Notes: generated from the sequence alone by a model not told the origin. Numbered from the stretch's first letter, positions 1 through 6,822 are shown. The stretch: 20,895 nt of DNA from Saccharofermentans sp. (GCA_024692105.1 JAILMZ010000122.1:1-20895), one strand, 5' to 3'. Made by a program: numbers and translations.

Positions 1-884
1 CCAAATTATATATTTCCGGTCTTCTGGCAGTCATTCTGATAGCAGCGACCATAGTCACGGTATATCTTCTAAAGCATAGGGAAACCACCGAGAGTCCTGC
101 AACTGTCCCGTCCGGAACAGTTACGTTAACTGAGATGGAACAGCAGACCGAGCCTGTTGAGACTGCACCGGATTATTCCTCTTATCCGCTTAATACACCT
201 TCCGAATGCCAGGCTGTCATCGATTCATATGCTGCGGCAAACGGGATCGATCCGTTCTCATATCCGTCTGAATTGTCCAATCTTCTTTATAAGAATCCGG
301 ACGCTCTGGAATTTGTCCTTCACTATCCCGAATATATAGGAACACAGGATTCGCCGGATTATCCCGGGAGCATTGATATGTCCGGAGATTATACCCCGGT
401 AAGGGTTCCAGAATACTATCAGTACGATATCAGATGGGGTTATAAATCTTATGCCGGGAATGTTATGGGGATTACCGGAAGCGGTCCCACCGCACTTTCA
501 ATGGTCGCCTCATATCTTCTTGGCAATGCCGATATGAATCCCGCATGGATGGCCTCGTTCGCCGAGAATAACAACTATACGATGGAAGGCGGTACGAGCT
601 GGTCACTGATGAGCGACGGTGCGATCGGACTTGGCATCGATGTCACACCCATCACCGCGGATCAGACCAGGATCGAGAGGAATCTTGATGTCGGAAATAT
701 AGTCATGTGTCTTATGGGACCGGGAGATTTTACGGATTCGGCCCAGTATATCCTGATAGTCGGTTATAACGATGAAGGTTATGAGATAAGAGATCCGGGA
801 AGTCCGGCAAGAACAGCGGTCAGATGGCAGTTCAATGATCTGTCGATGCAGATGGACGGCTGCTGGATCATGAGGATTCTCTAA
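1..884 (+). CDS. Membrane-anchored C39-like peptidase-fold protein, catalytically degenerate; 5' end outside window
   Basis: The frame is open from the left edge; its first full codon is at 3, so the Met at 135 is internal and the true start lies outside. The first ~25 visible residues form a hydrophobic segment (ISGLLAVILIAATIVTVYLL) followed by K-H-R, a membrane anchor or uncleaved signal, then a Thr/Ser/Pro-rich linker. Next comes a segment typical of clostridial C39 proteins (YPSELSNLLYKNPDALEFVL), then the papain-like C39_2 domain: YQYDIRWGY, GPTALSMVASYLLG, GGTSWSLM, YILIVGY and IRDP. Active members have GCGPT with nucleophilic Cys and a GH-(Y/F) histidine. Here the Cys position is Ser (codon 480-482, AGC) and the His position is Gln (codon 744-746, CAG). 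The protein is probably extracytoplasmic and non-proteolytic; any binding role is inference. It ends 2 bp before the stop of the convergent kinase gene, with no separate terminator seen. Confidence 0.75.
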   Translation, partial: KLYISGLLAVILIAATIVTVYLLKHRETTESPATVPSGTVTLTEMEQQTEPVETAPDYSSYPLNTPSECQAVIDSYAAANGIDPFSYPSELSNLLYKNPDALEFVLHYPEYIGTQDSPDYPGSIDMSGDYTPVRVPEYYQYDIRWGYKSYAGNVMGITGSGPTALSMVASYLLGNADMNPAWMASFAENNNYTMEGGTSWSLMSDGAIGLGIDVTPITADQTRIERNLDVGNIVMCLMGPGDFTDSAQYILIVGYNDEGYEIRDPGSPARTAVRWQFNDLSMQMDGCWIMRIL

Positions 885-886
885 GC

Positions 887-1819
887 TTACAACAGACTAT
901 CAAATGAATCAGGCAGACCGCCGGAAAACGCCGTAAGCGCGGCGCATTTATTGGCAAACTCCAAAGCCGCTCCTGCATCATTATCACGGTCCAGCATATA
1001 TATGAATGAAGCGGTCATGGTATCTCCGGCGCCTATAGTGCTTACTACTCGGCCCTCGATCCCGGGAACAGAATAGAACTCTCCTTTATCCGTCAGAAGG
1101 CAGGCGCCGTTTCCTCCTAAAGAAACAAGTACATTGGAAGCGCCTTTCCCTATGAGTATACCGGCGGCTTCATTAATATCAGAAAGGGAAGACGAGACGC
1201 TTAAGTCTCTGCCGGTCAAAGCCGACAGTTCAGAAGCATTGGGTTTTATAAGGAAAGGCCTTAAGGGGAGGCATTTAAGAAGAGCCTCACCTTCGAAGTC
1301 CAGTATCAGTCTCATGGAAGGCTTAACCTTCAGAACTTCAGAAGCGATATGGCAATAAGTATCTGAATCAAGACCTGAAGTCAGCGAACCTGAAATAAAG
1401 AGCGTATCACATGAGCTTCTGCCGATCACGCTTATGAGCCTCGATATATCTTCCTCTGATACTTTGGGTCCCGGTCCGTTTATCTCCGTTTCGATACCGT
1501 TCCCGTCAGTGACCTTAAGGTTGATCCTTGTGTGCCCGGAAACTTCAATGAATGATGAGATTATTCCCTCGCCCGCAATATCCCCGGTCACATATTGTCC
1601 CGTAAAGCCTGCCGTGAATCCGGTGGCTTCAACTTGAGAAGAAGGGGACAGGCGCTTTAATATCTTGGCGACATTGATCCCTTTGCCCCCTGCGGCAAAA
1701 TATTCTTCGTAAGCGCGGTTGACCGACGGCGCTTCAGGCGTGCCAGCTGTCAGGACCTTCCCGCCGGGAAGACGCATATAGTGGTCAATCGACGGATTCA
1801 GTGTCAGCGTCAGGTACAT
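887..1819 (-). CDS. fruK: 1-phosphofructokinase-family (PfkB) sugar-phosphate kinase
   Basis: 310 aa, near the usual 300-315 for FruK/LacC. The N-terminus LTLNPSIDHY is the family signature. GGKGINVAKILKRL (about 44-57) is the sugar-binding Gly-rich motif, IKPNASEL matches the PNxxE-type Mg/ATP motif, and IGAGDTMTASF (about 262-272) holds the anion hole and catalytic base Asp266. The expected reaction is ATP-dependent phosphorylation of fructose-1-phosphate to the 1,6-bisphosphate in the cytoplasm; tagatose-6-phosphate or another phosphosugar is possible because family members are hard to separate by eye. No PTS genes adjoin it. Its ATG lies 35 bp inside the 3' end of scfB, with GAGGAAG a few bases upstream within scfB, so it is probably translationally coupled to the maturase. 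Linkage to scfB is odd for a sugar kinase. Confidence 0.8.
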   Translation of the reverse strand: MYLTLTLNPSIDHYMRLPGGKVLTAGTPEAPSVNRAYEEYFAAGGKGINVAKILKRLSPSSQVEATGFTAGFTGQYVTGDIAGEGIISSFIEVSGHTRINLKVTDGNGIETEINGPGPKVSEEDISRLISVIGRSSCDTLFISGSLTSGLDSDTYCHIASEVLKVKPSMRLILDFEGEALLKCLPLRPFLIKPNASELSALTGRDLSVSSSLSDINEAAGILIGKGASNVLVSLGGNGACLLTDKGEFYSVPGIEGRVVSTIGAGDTMTASFIYMLDRDNDAGAALEFANKCAALTAFSGGLPDSFDSLL

Positions 1820-3194
1820 ATATATCTTCCTCGCTGAGGTTTGACAGTCTCACCGCGAGAGCACATTCGATCCTCTTACGGAAAAGCTTGCATCCGTATT
1901 CGTAGATATCGGTTATGGATCCGCCGGAGTGGTATGCGTTTGCAGCACAGCCGCCCGAGCAGTAAAGCTTGGCCCAGCAGTCCTTGCATCCTTCTCTTGT
2001 ATAGCAGTTTACCTGCGCGAACTCGCCGCTTACTTCCTTGCCGTGAGAAGTGAATCCTTCGAAGATATCTCCGAGCTTCATCCTCTCGTCGCCTACAAAC
2101 TGGTGGCAGGGATAAAGGTCGCCCCAGGGTGTAACTGCAACATATTCGGTTCCTGCGCCGCATCCCGATATCCTCTTGTAGATACAGGGACCGCAGGTTA
2201 AGTCGAGCATATAGTGGTAGAAAGTAAAGCCGTTGCCCTCGGAGTTTCTCTTGATCATCTCGCGGGCGAGCTCCTCGTACTGCTCCATGAGGATGGGCAG
2301 ATCCTCTTCGGTGAGGAAAGACGGAGAATCGGGAGACGTTACAACAGGCTCCATGGAGAGTTCCTTGAAACCTAAGTCTGCCATGTGCTTAATGTCATTT
2401 ACGAAGTCCGTATTAAAGTGGGTATAAGTGCCTCTCATGTAATAGCTCTTGTCGCCCCTTGCCGCCACAAACTTCATAAACTTGGGAACGATGGTATCGT
2501 AAGATCCGTTGCCCTTCATATCAACACGGAAGCGGTCATTTACTTCCTTTCTTCCGTCGAGACTCAGGACTACGTTATGCATCTCCTTGTTGCAGAACTC
2601 GATAACATCATCGTCTATGTTGACGCCGTTTGTCGTAAGGGTAAAACGGATATTCTTGCCCGCATCCTTCTCGATGGAGCGTCCGTAAAGCACAAGCTGC
2701 TTCACTACATCCCAGTTCATTAAAGGCTCGCCGCCGAAGAAGTCGATATCGAGGTTCTTGTGGTAGCCTGAGTTCTCAATAAGGAAGTCGATGGCGCGCT
2801 TGCCCGTCTCGAAGCTCATGAGGCCTCTCTTGCCGTGGAACTTGCCCTGTGCGGCAAAGCAGTAGGAGCAGTTAAGGTTACAGGTATGGGCGACATGCAG
2901 GCAGAGGGCCTTTAAGGTCCACTTTCTCTTCTTAAGATCGTAGGCGATATTCGCATACTTATCCGGAGCGAAAAGCTTACCCGCAGCTTTCAGGTCTACG
3001 ATGTCCTTTATGCACTCATCCACTTCCTCTTCGGTTACGGAGAACATGGGGCAGACCTTGCTTACGATCTCGTCCCTTGTGCTGTTCTCATACATCTGAA
3101 TAATCTCGTAAGCAACATCATCCACCATGTGGATCGAACCCGAGAAAACATCGAGTACTATATTCTTGTCGTCAAATCTGTAACAGTGAATCAA
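1785..3194 (-). CDS. scfB: SCIFF peptide radical SAM maturase (thioether-forming), SPASM domain
   Basis: 469 aa. Expected role: installing Cys-Thr type thioether cross-links in the SCIFF peptide encoded just upstream. An N-terminal PqqD/RRE-like segment (about 1-95, IVLDVFSGSIHMVDDVAYEII) precedes the radical SAM core with Cys105-x3-Cys109-x2-Cys112 (CNLNCSYC) and the FFGGEPLMNW motif. The C-terminal SPASM region contains CGAG...PCHQF, then CKDCWAKLYCSGGCAANAY and a final Cys, the ligands for auxiliary Fe-S clusters. The start is TTG at 3194: it follows TAGGAGATTTAAA (AGGAG, 7-nt spacing), and the N-terminus M-I-H-x-Y-x-F matches the family. A minus-strand terminator hairpin (3220-3249) sits between scfA and this gene, so expression probably needs readthrough. 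Confidence 0.93.
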   Translation of the reverse strand: MIHCYRFDDKNIVLDVFSGSIHMVDDVAYEIIQMYENSTRDEIVSKVCPMFSVTEEEVDECIKDIVDLKAAGKLFAPDKYANIAYDLKKRKWTLKALCLHVAHTCNLNCSYCFAAQGKFHGKRGLMSFETGKRAIDFLIENSGYHKNLDIDFFGGEPLMNWDVVKQLVLYGRSIEKDAGKNIRFTLTTNGVNIDDDVIEFCNKEMHNVVLSLDGRKEVNDRFRVDMKGNGSYDTIVPKFMKFVAARGDKSYYMRGTYTHFNTDFVNDIKHMADLGFKELSMEPVVTSPDSPSFLTEEDLPILMEQYEELAREMIKRNSEGNGFTFYHYMLDLTCGPCIYKRISGCGAGTEYVAVTPWGDLYPCHQFVGDERMKLGDIFEGFTSHGKEVSGEFAQVNCYTREGCKDCWAKLYCSGGCAANAYHSGGSITDIYEYGCKLFRKRIECALAVRLSNLSEEDIYVPDADTESVD

Positions 3195-3219
3195 TTTAAA
3201 TCTCCTATGAAATGGCAGT

Positions 3220-3249
3220 AAAAAAGTCTCATAATTTACATTACGAGAC
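3220..3249 (-). terminator. Intrinsic terminator/attenuator between scfA and scfB
   Basis: Read on the minus strand, GTCTCGTAA pairs with TTATGAGAC (9 bp, one G-U) around a 6-nt loop, followed at once by TTTTTTAC. It lies about 35 nt after the scfA stop and 25 nt before the scfB TTG. As scfB has no other evident promoter, partial readthrough here would set a high peptide-to-enzyme ratio (inference). Confidence 0.75.
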
Positions 3250-3284
3250 CTTTTGCTCTGCTCAATTTACAGAAACCCCGTTTA

Positions 3285-3428
3285 TCAGGACTTCTTCTCG
3301 CAAGCCTGGTTAGCAACACCGCAGGATGTCTTGCAAGCTGACTGGCAAGATGTCTGGCACTCGCCGCAGCCGCCTTCCTTAGCGGACTTATCAAGGTCGC
3401 GGGTCTCGATAGTAACGATTCTCGTCAT
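3285..3428 (-). CDS. scfA: SCIFF peptide precursor (six cysteines in forty-five)
   Basis: 47 aa, starting M-T-R-I-V-T-I-E-T and containing the hallmark block GGCGECQTSCQSACKTSC, then GVANQACEKKS: six Cys in the C-terminal half. It is the ribosomally made substrate of the neighbouring radical SAM enzyme; SCIFF is nearly universal in Clostridia, and its biological role is not settled. The frame stays open upstream into the decarboxylase gene, but the ATG at 3428 is chosen because it has an AGGGGGAACCTCAAC ribosome site, lies downstream of a consensus promoter, and yields the family's normal length and N-terminus. The gene has its own promoter (3459-3487) and is followed by a terminator. Confidence 0.95.
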   Translation of the reverse strand: MTRIVTIETRDLDKSAKEGGCGECQTSCQSACKTSCGVANQACEKKS

Positions 3429-3458
3429 GTTGAGGTTCCCCCTTTTTTTGATAGAGCA

Positions 3459-3487
3459 ATTATACTTTGAGCCGGGCATACAGTCAA
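3459..3487 (-). promoter_or_regulatory. Sigma-A-type promoter of scfA
   Basis: On the minus strand TTGACT (3487-3482), 17-nt spacer, TATAAT (3464-3459). The -35 overlaps the stop codon of the upstream decarboxylase gene. Predicted start is near 3452, giving a leader of about 24 nt with a GGGGG ribosome site. Near-consensus match, so scfA is probably strongly and independently transcribed. Confidence 0.8.
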
Positions 3488-4860
3488 GGCAACACTTTGA
3501 CACAGCCCTCGAAACACCCCGCCGGACGCTTGATCTCGGCACCGCTTGAACGCACGTAATCTATGGTGTCCTGCGTTATCAGTTCGCCGGGCACCAGGAG
3601 CGGTACTCCGGGCGGGTAGCAGAACAGGTATTCTCCGCTGATCATGCCGGAACTTTCCTCTATGGGCTTCTCATCTGCATTCAGTCCCTTTATTGAGGCT
3701 TCGCGCACATCCAGAGAGAATAAGGGCTTGGGCCTGGGAAGGGTGCTTACGATCTGTTGCGGGGAAGACAGCTCATCTATCTTCAATACCGCATCGCAGA
3801 ACCTGTTGATCGATTCTTCCGTATCTCCGATGCCGGTCATGGCAATGAGGTGAGTGGAAAATGCAGCTTCGCATTCGATCCCGAAATCGCCCCTGAGACG
3901 TTCAGCCAGATCGATGCCGTCTCCCATGATGACGAGTTTGGAGCGCTCTTTGACGGGCGCGAGCCATAACCTGTAGTTCTTAAGATCCGACAGTCTGTCT
4001 TCTGCTATTCGTATCCCGTTCTTCCAGGGAGTCATTATGTCTTTGTTTGCATTGATGGAGGCAAAGCACTTGGATATCCCGCGAAGGAGGACATACGAAG
4101 GACTGCTCGTCTCAAAGATGTCGATGTAATGCCTTATAGTGCTCTCGGATACCCTGCATCCGGGATAAGTCAGCATCACGGATGTCTGAGTCGGTGAATT
4201 GAGAGTCTTGTGGAGGCTCTTGATCACGATGTCTCCGCAGCAGTTGCTTCCGAAGAAGTCGTCGCCCAGGCCGAGATGCGCCCCGTGCGCACAGTCGACT
4301 ATAAGCGTGGCGTCGTAACGTCTGGTGATCTCATGTATGGATGCCGTGTCCGAGATGACGCCTTCGTAGGTGGGGGATGTGATGATGACCATCCTGATCG
4401 AAGGATCCCTTACGAGGATCTTCTCTATGTCGTACGCGGATACGGGACCTGCGAAAGGAATATTGCCGTCAGTTACCGGCATTAGCGGAACGGGAGCATT
4501 GCCAGTCAGTTCCAGTGCGTGCCATACGGCGAGGTGGCTGTTCATAGCCACGAGCACTTTGGAACCGGGCATCTCTGCGTTGCAGGCTGATATTGCAGTA
4601 AGGAGCATTGCCGTGGAACCGCCTACGGAGACATAAGCTTTTTCCGCACCCCAGAGAGCAGCGCCTGCCGTCTCGATGTCTTTGATGAGGCCCGTAGGGG
4701 AGTGGAGGTTATCAAACCCCTGGATCTCTGTTATGTCGCGGGCGAACTCGGAAGAGATGAGGTCGGGATTCCTCTTGTGCCCGGGCATATGCATCGGCAG
4801 CGGATTGCTGCCGAGATAGAGTTTGAGCGCTGCACCGAGCTTGTCGTTCTCATATGCCAT
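3484..4860 (-). CDS. Orn/Lys/Arg decarboxylase family protein (PLP, fold type I; YaaO/SpeA-like)
   Basis: 458 aa, like the short Bacillus YaaO-type members. It should decarboxylate a basic amino acid (arginine, lysine or ornithine) for polyamine synthesis; substrate cannot be read from sequence. Visible motifs: PMHMPGHKRN (22-31) at the N-terminus, VGGSTAMLLTA (79-89), His109 in the cofactor-stacking region (NSHLAVWHAL), Asp189 and His192 in VDCAHGAHLGL, and SLHKTLNSPTQTS with the Schiff-base Lys218. The C-terminal domain contains YPPGVPLLVPGE. The ATG follows GAGGATATCTGT. In Bacillus subtilis yaaO also lies a few genes from dnaX-recR, so this may be old synteny. A hairpin with T-tract ends only about 14 nt before the start codon; no separate promoter was found in the 77-bp gap. 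Confidence 0.88.
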   Translation of the reverse strand: MAYENDKLGAALKLYLGSNPLPMHMPGHKRNPDLISSEFARDITEIQGFDNLHSPTGLIKDIETAGAALWGAEKAYVSVGGSTAMLLTAISACNAEMPGSKVLVAMNSHLAVWHALELTGNAPVPLMPVTDGNIPFAGPVSAYDIEKILVRDPSIRMVIITSPTYEGVISDTASIHEITRRYDATLIVDCAHGAHLGLGDDFFGSNCCGDIVIKSLHKTLNSPTQTSVMLTYPGCRVSESTIRHYIDIFETSSPSYVLLRGISKCFASINANKDIMTPWKNGIRIAEDRLSDLKNYRLWLAPVKERSKLVIMGDGIDLAERLRGDFGIECEAAFSTHLIAMTGIGDTEESINRFCDAVLKIDELSSPQQIVSTLPRPKPLFSLDVREASIKGLNADEKPIEESSGMISGEYLFCYPPGVPLLVPGELITQDTIDYVRSSGAEIKRPAGCFEGCVKVLP

Positions 4861-4873
4861 ACAGATATCCTCT

Positions 4874-4911
4874 AAAAAGAAACCCTGCCTCTTCCGAGGG
4901 ATGAGGCAGGG
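4874..4911 (-). terminator. Terminator/attenuator between the zinc-ribbon gene and the decarboxylase gene
   Basis: CCCTGCCTC (4883-4891) pairs perfectly with GAGGCAGGG (4903-4911), 11-nt loop. On the minus strand it is followed by TTTCTTTTTA. It sits between the zinc-ribbon stop and the decarboxylase ribosome site, so it can end the first transcript or attenuate the second gene. Confidence 0.75.
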
Positions 4912-4937
4912 AAAGAAATGGAGTAAAAAATGAAAAT

Positions 4938-5783
4938 TTAATCCTTAGGTGTGTAGGTCGTGAAGCTGTAACCGTTGATCATGTCAGGCTTCTCGTAAAT
5001 TGTCTCCTGCATCTTGAGTGCTGTGGAAAGGATCAGTGTGTAAGGGCTGAGGCAGCCGTCAAGCTTGTCACACTCGCTTGCATAGCTGATAGCCTGTGCT
5101 TCATCGTCAGACAGGAGCATGTACTGTGAAACGAGGAAGAGTGATCTTACACCGACACTCATATAGACCAGCTTATTGTTGATCGAATAAGAAGGTGCTG
5201 ATGAAGAAGGGCTGGAAAGTCTGCTGCTGAAGGAAAGACCCAGAGCAGAGCTTGCAGAACTGAGGGAAGCAGCCTCTTCCTGAATGAAGAGAGGCTTACC
5301 TTCGATACCGACCTTACCGACTTCGTGGAAGAGACCGATGATGATTGCAGACTCTTCGTCGAGCTGAGGCATGATCGTATCCTTGATTCTAAGAAGCTGC
5401 TTTGTAACAGCAACGCTTCTGATAAGGAGACCCTTCTCACAAGCGAGCTCGCCCTTTACTTCTGCAGGAGCCGTAAGCCAGGAAGTTCTGTTCTCAAGGA
5501 AATCGATAAAGTGATCGAATTCGGTCTTTCTCTTTACGACTGCTGCCTTGAGCTGCTCGTAATAAGTGTCGACATTATCCTTGTTAACTTCGATCATCGG
5601 CATAATGCCTGCGACCTTGTCGGACTTGCCGGTTGCTGCTGCCGATACTGCTGCTGCCTGGGGAGTTACTGTTGTCTCTGCAGGTGCATCGCCTTCTTCT
5701 GCGGCTGTAAAAGTATATTTGCACTTAGGGCATCTTATAGCCTGATTAGCAATTACCATTCCGCAATCGGGACACTTTTTCAT
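4938..5783 (-). CDS. Zinc-ribbon protein with a degenerate HD-hydrolase-like domain, unknown function
   Basis: 281 aa. Residues 1-24 form a zinc ribbon (Cys4, Cys7, Cys18, Cys21). An Ala/Thr/Glu-rich linker (25-60) follows. Residues 70-265 resemble clostridial HD-domain proteins: the helix GLLIRSVAVTKQLL fits the usual G-L-x-H-S-x-x-V-T pattern with Arg122 for His; IIIGLFHEVGKVG fits L-L-H-D-x-x-K with Glu154 for Asp; YMLLSDDEAQAISYASE fits the L-T-D-E-E-A-x-A-I-x-x-H segment without its His; and ILSTALKMQETI fits the last helix without its Asp. A Ser-rich insert lies at 173-200. Metal-dependent phosphohydrolysis is therefore unlikely; nucleotide or protein binding is inference. The ATG follows a strong AGGAGG. 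It is cytoplasmic (no signal or membrane segment) and has its own promoter. Confidence 0.7.
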   Translation of the reverse strand: MKKCPDCGMVIANQAIRCPKCKYTFTAAEEGDAPAETTVTPQAAAVSAAATGKSDKVAGIMPMIEVNKDNVDTYYEQLKAAVVKRKTEFDHFIDFLENRTSWLTAPAEVKGELACEKGLLIRSVAVTKQLLRIKDTIMPQLDEESAIIIGLFHEVGKVGIEGKPLFIQEEAASLSSASSALGLSFSSRLSSPSSSAPSYSINNKLVYMSVGVRSLFLVSQYMLLSDDEAQAISYASECDKLDGCLSPYTLILSTALKMQETIYEKPDMINGYSFTTYTPKD

Positions 5784-5847
5784 ATTGGACCTCCTGAAAT
5801 CACGGCTTTTAGACGAATCTGACCGCCATGAGTTAATTTATTTTGTT

Positions 5848-5876
5848 ATTTTACAACTTAAGAAAGTAACTATCAA
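5848..5876 (-). promoter_or_regulatory. Sigma-A-type promoter of the zinc-ribbon/HD gene
   Basis: On the minus strand TTGATA (5876-5871), 17-nt spacer, TAAAAT (5853-5848), followed by a leader of about 58 nt to the ATG at 5783 with AGGAGG. Each hexamer differs from consensus at one position. Confidence 0.72.
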
Positions 5877-5942
5877 TAAAATTAAACTTTGTTTTTGGTT
5901 ATTTTCAAAAGTTTTAACACTTATTTATCGGATTTTTTGTGC

Positions 5943-5979
5943 AAAAAAGAAGACACTGACGAGGGGTTGTCAGTGTCTT
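5943..5979 (-). terminator. Intrinsic terminator, minus strand
   Basis: 11-bp perfect stem, 8-nt loop, then C and six T on the minus strand. There is no T-tract on the plus side, so it acts leftward. Confidence 0.75.
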
Positions 5980-6018
5980 AAGGAGGGTGTTATGAAGTAA
6001 GGAACAATTACTTAGAAC
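5943..6018 (-). ncRNA. Candidate small RNA with C-rich, anti-Shine-Dalgarno-like segments
   Basis: A perfect 11-bp hairpin (AAGACACTGAC, 5950-5960, with GTCAGTGTCTT, 5969-5979) is followed on the minus strand by CTTTTTTG, a textbook terminator with no gene immediately upstream. An extended -10 (TGG before TATCAT, 6030-6025) would start an RNA near 6018, giving about 76 nt. The 5' part carries CACCCTCCTTA and the terminator loop is AACCCCTC; both could pair with AGGAGG-type ribosome sites, as known C-rich Gram-positive sRNAs do. Alternatively this is only a distal terminator for the minus-strand DivIC transcript. The rest of 5877-6124 is AT-rich without a convincing ORF. Confidence 0.4.
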
Positions 6019-6042
6019 AATTGTATGATACCACGCATGGAA

Positions 6043-6071
6043 TTTACTTTAAGATTCAAAAAAGGCAAAAT
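6043..6071 (+). promoter_or_regulatory. Weak candidate promoter for the 86-aa unknown gene
   Basis: TTTACT (6043-6048), 17-nt spacer, CAAAAT (6066-6071); each hexamer matches consensus at four of six positions. It is the best plus-strand candidate before the gene at 6125, but weak. Confidence 0.3.
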
Positions 6072-6124
6072 AGTGGCAAACAATAACATATTTGAGGCAG
6101 AACCTCAAAAAACGGAGGAAAAAG

Positions 6125-6385
6125 ATGAGACTTGAAGGCAGACTGTTCGTAGGTAGCCGCCTTACCGAGATAAAAGAAGTAGTGACAGAAGACACGGACG
6201 GACCCTTCTCAAAGCAGCTGGAGAAGGCCCTTGTACTGCTGTGCAAGGAGATGGACATTCCGGTCCCGATATGGATGAAGAAGAACACCAAAGAGTTCGC
6301 GGCATTCCATCAGACGATATTCTTCAGCGAACAGTATCCGGAGAAAGTCAGATTCGACAGATTCCAGATCAGGATGACAGAATAA
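6125..6385 (+). CDS. Conserved small protein of unknown function, 86 aa
   Basis: The ATG at 6125 follows CGGAGGAAAAAG, a strong ribosome site at normal spacing; the frame is open further left but without a better start. The protein is charged and soluble, with no signal peptide, membrane segment or cysteine cluster. An N-terminal part resembling a small beta sheet (MRLEGRLFVG) is followed by a helix with LCKEMDIPVPIWMKKNTKEF, then a Phe-rich end EKVRFDRFQIRM. From memory, clostridial genomes contain similar ~85-90 aa proteins with a D-I-x-V-P-I-W-L motif and a C-terminal F-D-x-x-E-I; I know of no assigned function. It is convergent to the DivIC-like gene and the only plus-strand gene in this part of the window. 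Confidence 0.7.
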   Translation: MRLEGRLFVGSRLTEIKEVVTEDTDGPFSKQLEKALVLLCKEMDIPVPIWMKKNTKEFAAFHQTIFFSEQYPEKVRFDRFQIRMTE

Positions 6386-6391
6386 AATGGA

Positions 6392-6416
6392 GACTGCCCC
6401 GAATATCGGGGCAGTC
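6392..6416. terminator. Hairpin between convergent genes, possible bidirectional terminator
   Basis: GACTGCCCCG (6392-6401) pairs perfectly with CGGGGCAGTC (6407-6416), 5-nt loop. It lies between the stops of the plus-strand 86-aa gene and the minus-strand DivIC-like gene. The T-tract is poor on both sides (minus side TCCATTTTA), so termination is inferred from position and stem strength. Confidence 0.5.
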
Positions 6417-6452
6417 CCTGTCTAACAGCAAATCAGGTCGGGAGGACCGTTT

Positions 6453-6761
6453 TTATTGTTCTTCACCGGATACGCGGAAGATTACCTCGCCCGGATATAC
6501 CATGTCGAGCTGGCTTCTTGCCACACTCTCAATATATGCATTATCTTCACCGAACTTCTCCTGCGCTTTGATCTGCTGGAGCTTCTCGCTCAGAGACTGA
6601 GACTGCGCGATAAGGGAACTGTTCTCCGCCTTGAGGCGCGCCCTCTGTTCGATGATGTTGGAAAAACGCGTGAAGCAAAGGATGGCAACAACTACCAGAA
6701 CGATACACAGTATCGCTCTCGGGAATGTTATTCCGTGTGTCTTGTGATGCATCTTGCGCAA
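6453..6761 (-). CDS. divIC: Septum formation initiator (DivIC/FtsB-like)
   Basis: 102 aa, bitopic membrane protein of the cell-division complex, expected to pair with FtsL. A short basic cytoplasmic N-terminus precedes one membrane segment (about 15-31), a coiled coil (about 35-70, IIEQRARLKAENSSLIAQ), and the closing family pattern ARSQLDMVYPGEVIF (A-R-x-x-L-x-x-x-x-P-G-E). Start is uncertain: TTG at 6761 has AAGGA about 11 nt upstream, while an ATG three codons in (6752) has no evident ribosome site, so the TTG is kept. Its neighbour is the RqcP/YabO-type gene, as in Bacillus, but the sporulation genes yabP and yabQ that normally lie between are absent. Confidence 0.8.
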   Translation of the reverse strand: MRKMHHKTHGITFPRAILCIVLVVVAILCFTRFSNIIEQRARLKAENSSLIAQSQSLSEKLQQIKAQEKFGEDNAYIESVARSQLDMVYPGEVIFRVSGEEQ

Positions 6762-6793
6762 GATCAGATCCGTCCTTAAACGTTATTCTGATT

Positions 6794-6822
6794 AGAATAT
6801 CTCATACGCATATCGGCAAAAC
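6794..6822 (-). promoter_or_regulatory. Candidate promoter for the DivIC-like gene
   Basis: On the minus strand TTGCCG, 17-nt spacer, TCTAAT, lying just downstream of the rqcP terminator hairpin. The -10 matches consensus at five of six positions, the -35 at four. Confidence 0.4.

Noticed and set aside
3285..3542. Longer 85-codon frame for the SCIFF peptide
   Set aside because: It would start inside the decarboxylase gene upstream of the scfA promoter; the ATG at 3428 with its own ribosome site gives the family length.
5985..6000. AAGGAGG followed by a two-codon ORF (ATG AAG TAA)
   Set aside because: Could be a minimal leader ORF, but no gene follows at close range and the same bases are better explained as the complement of the C-rich segment of the minus-strand RNA/terminator.
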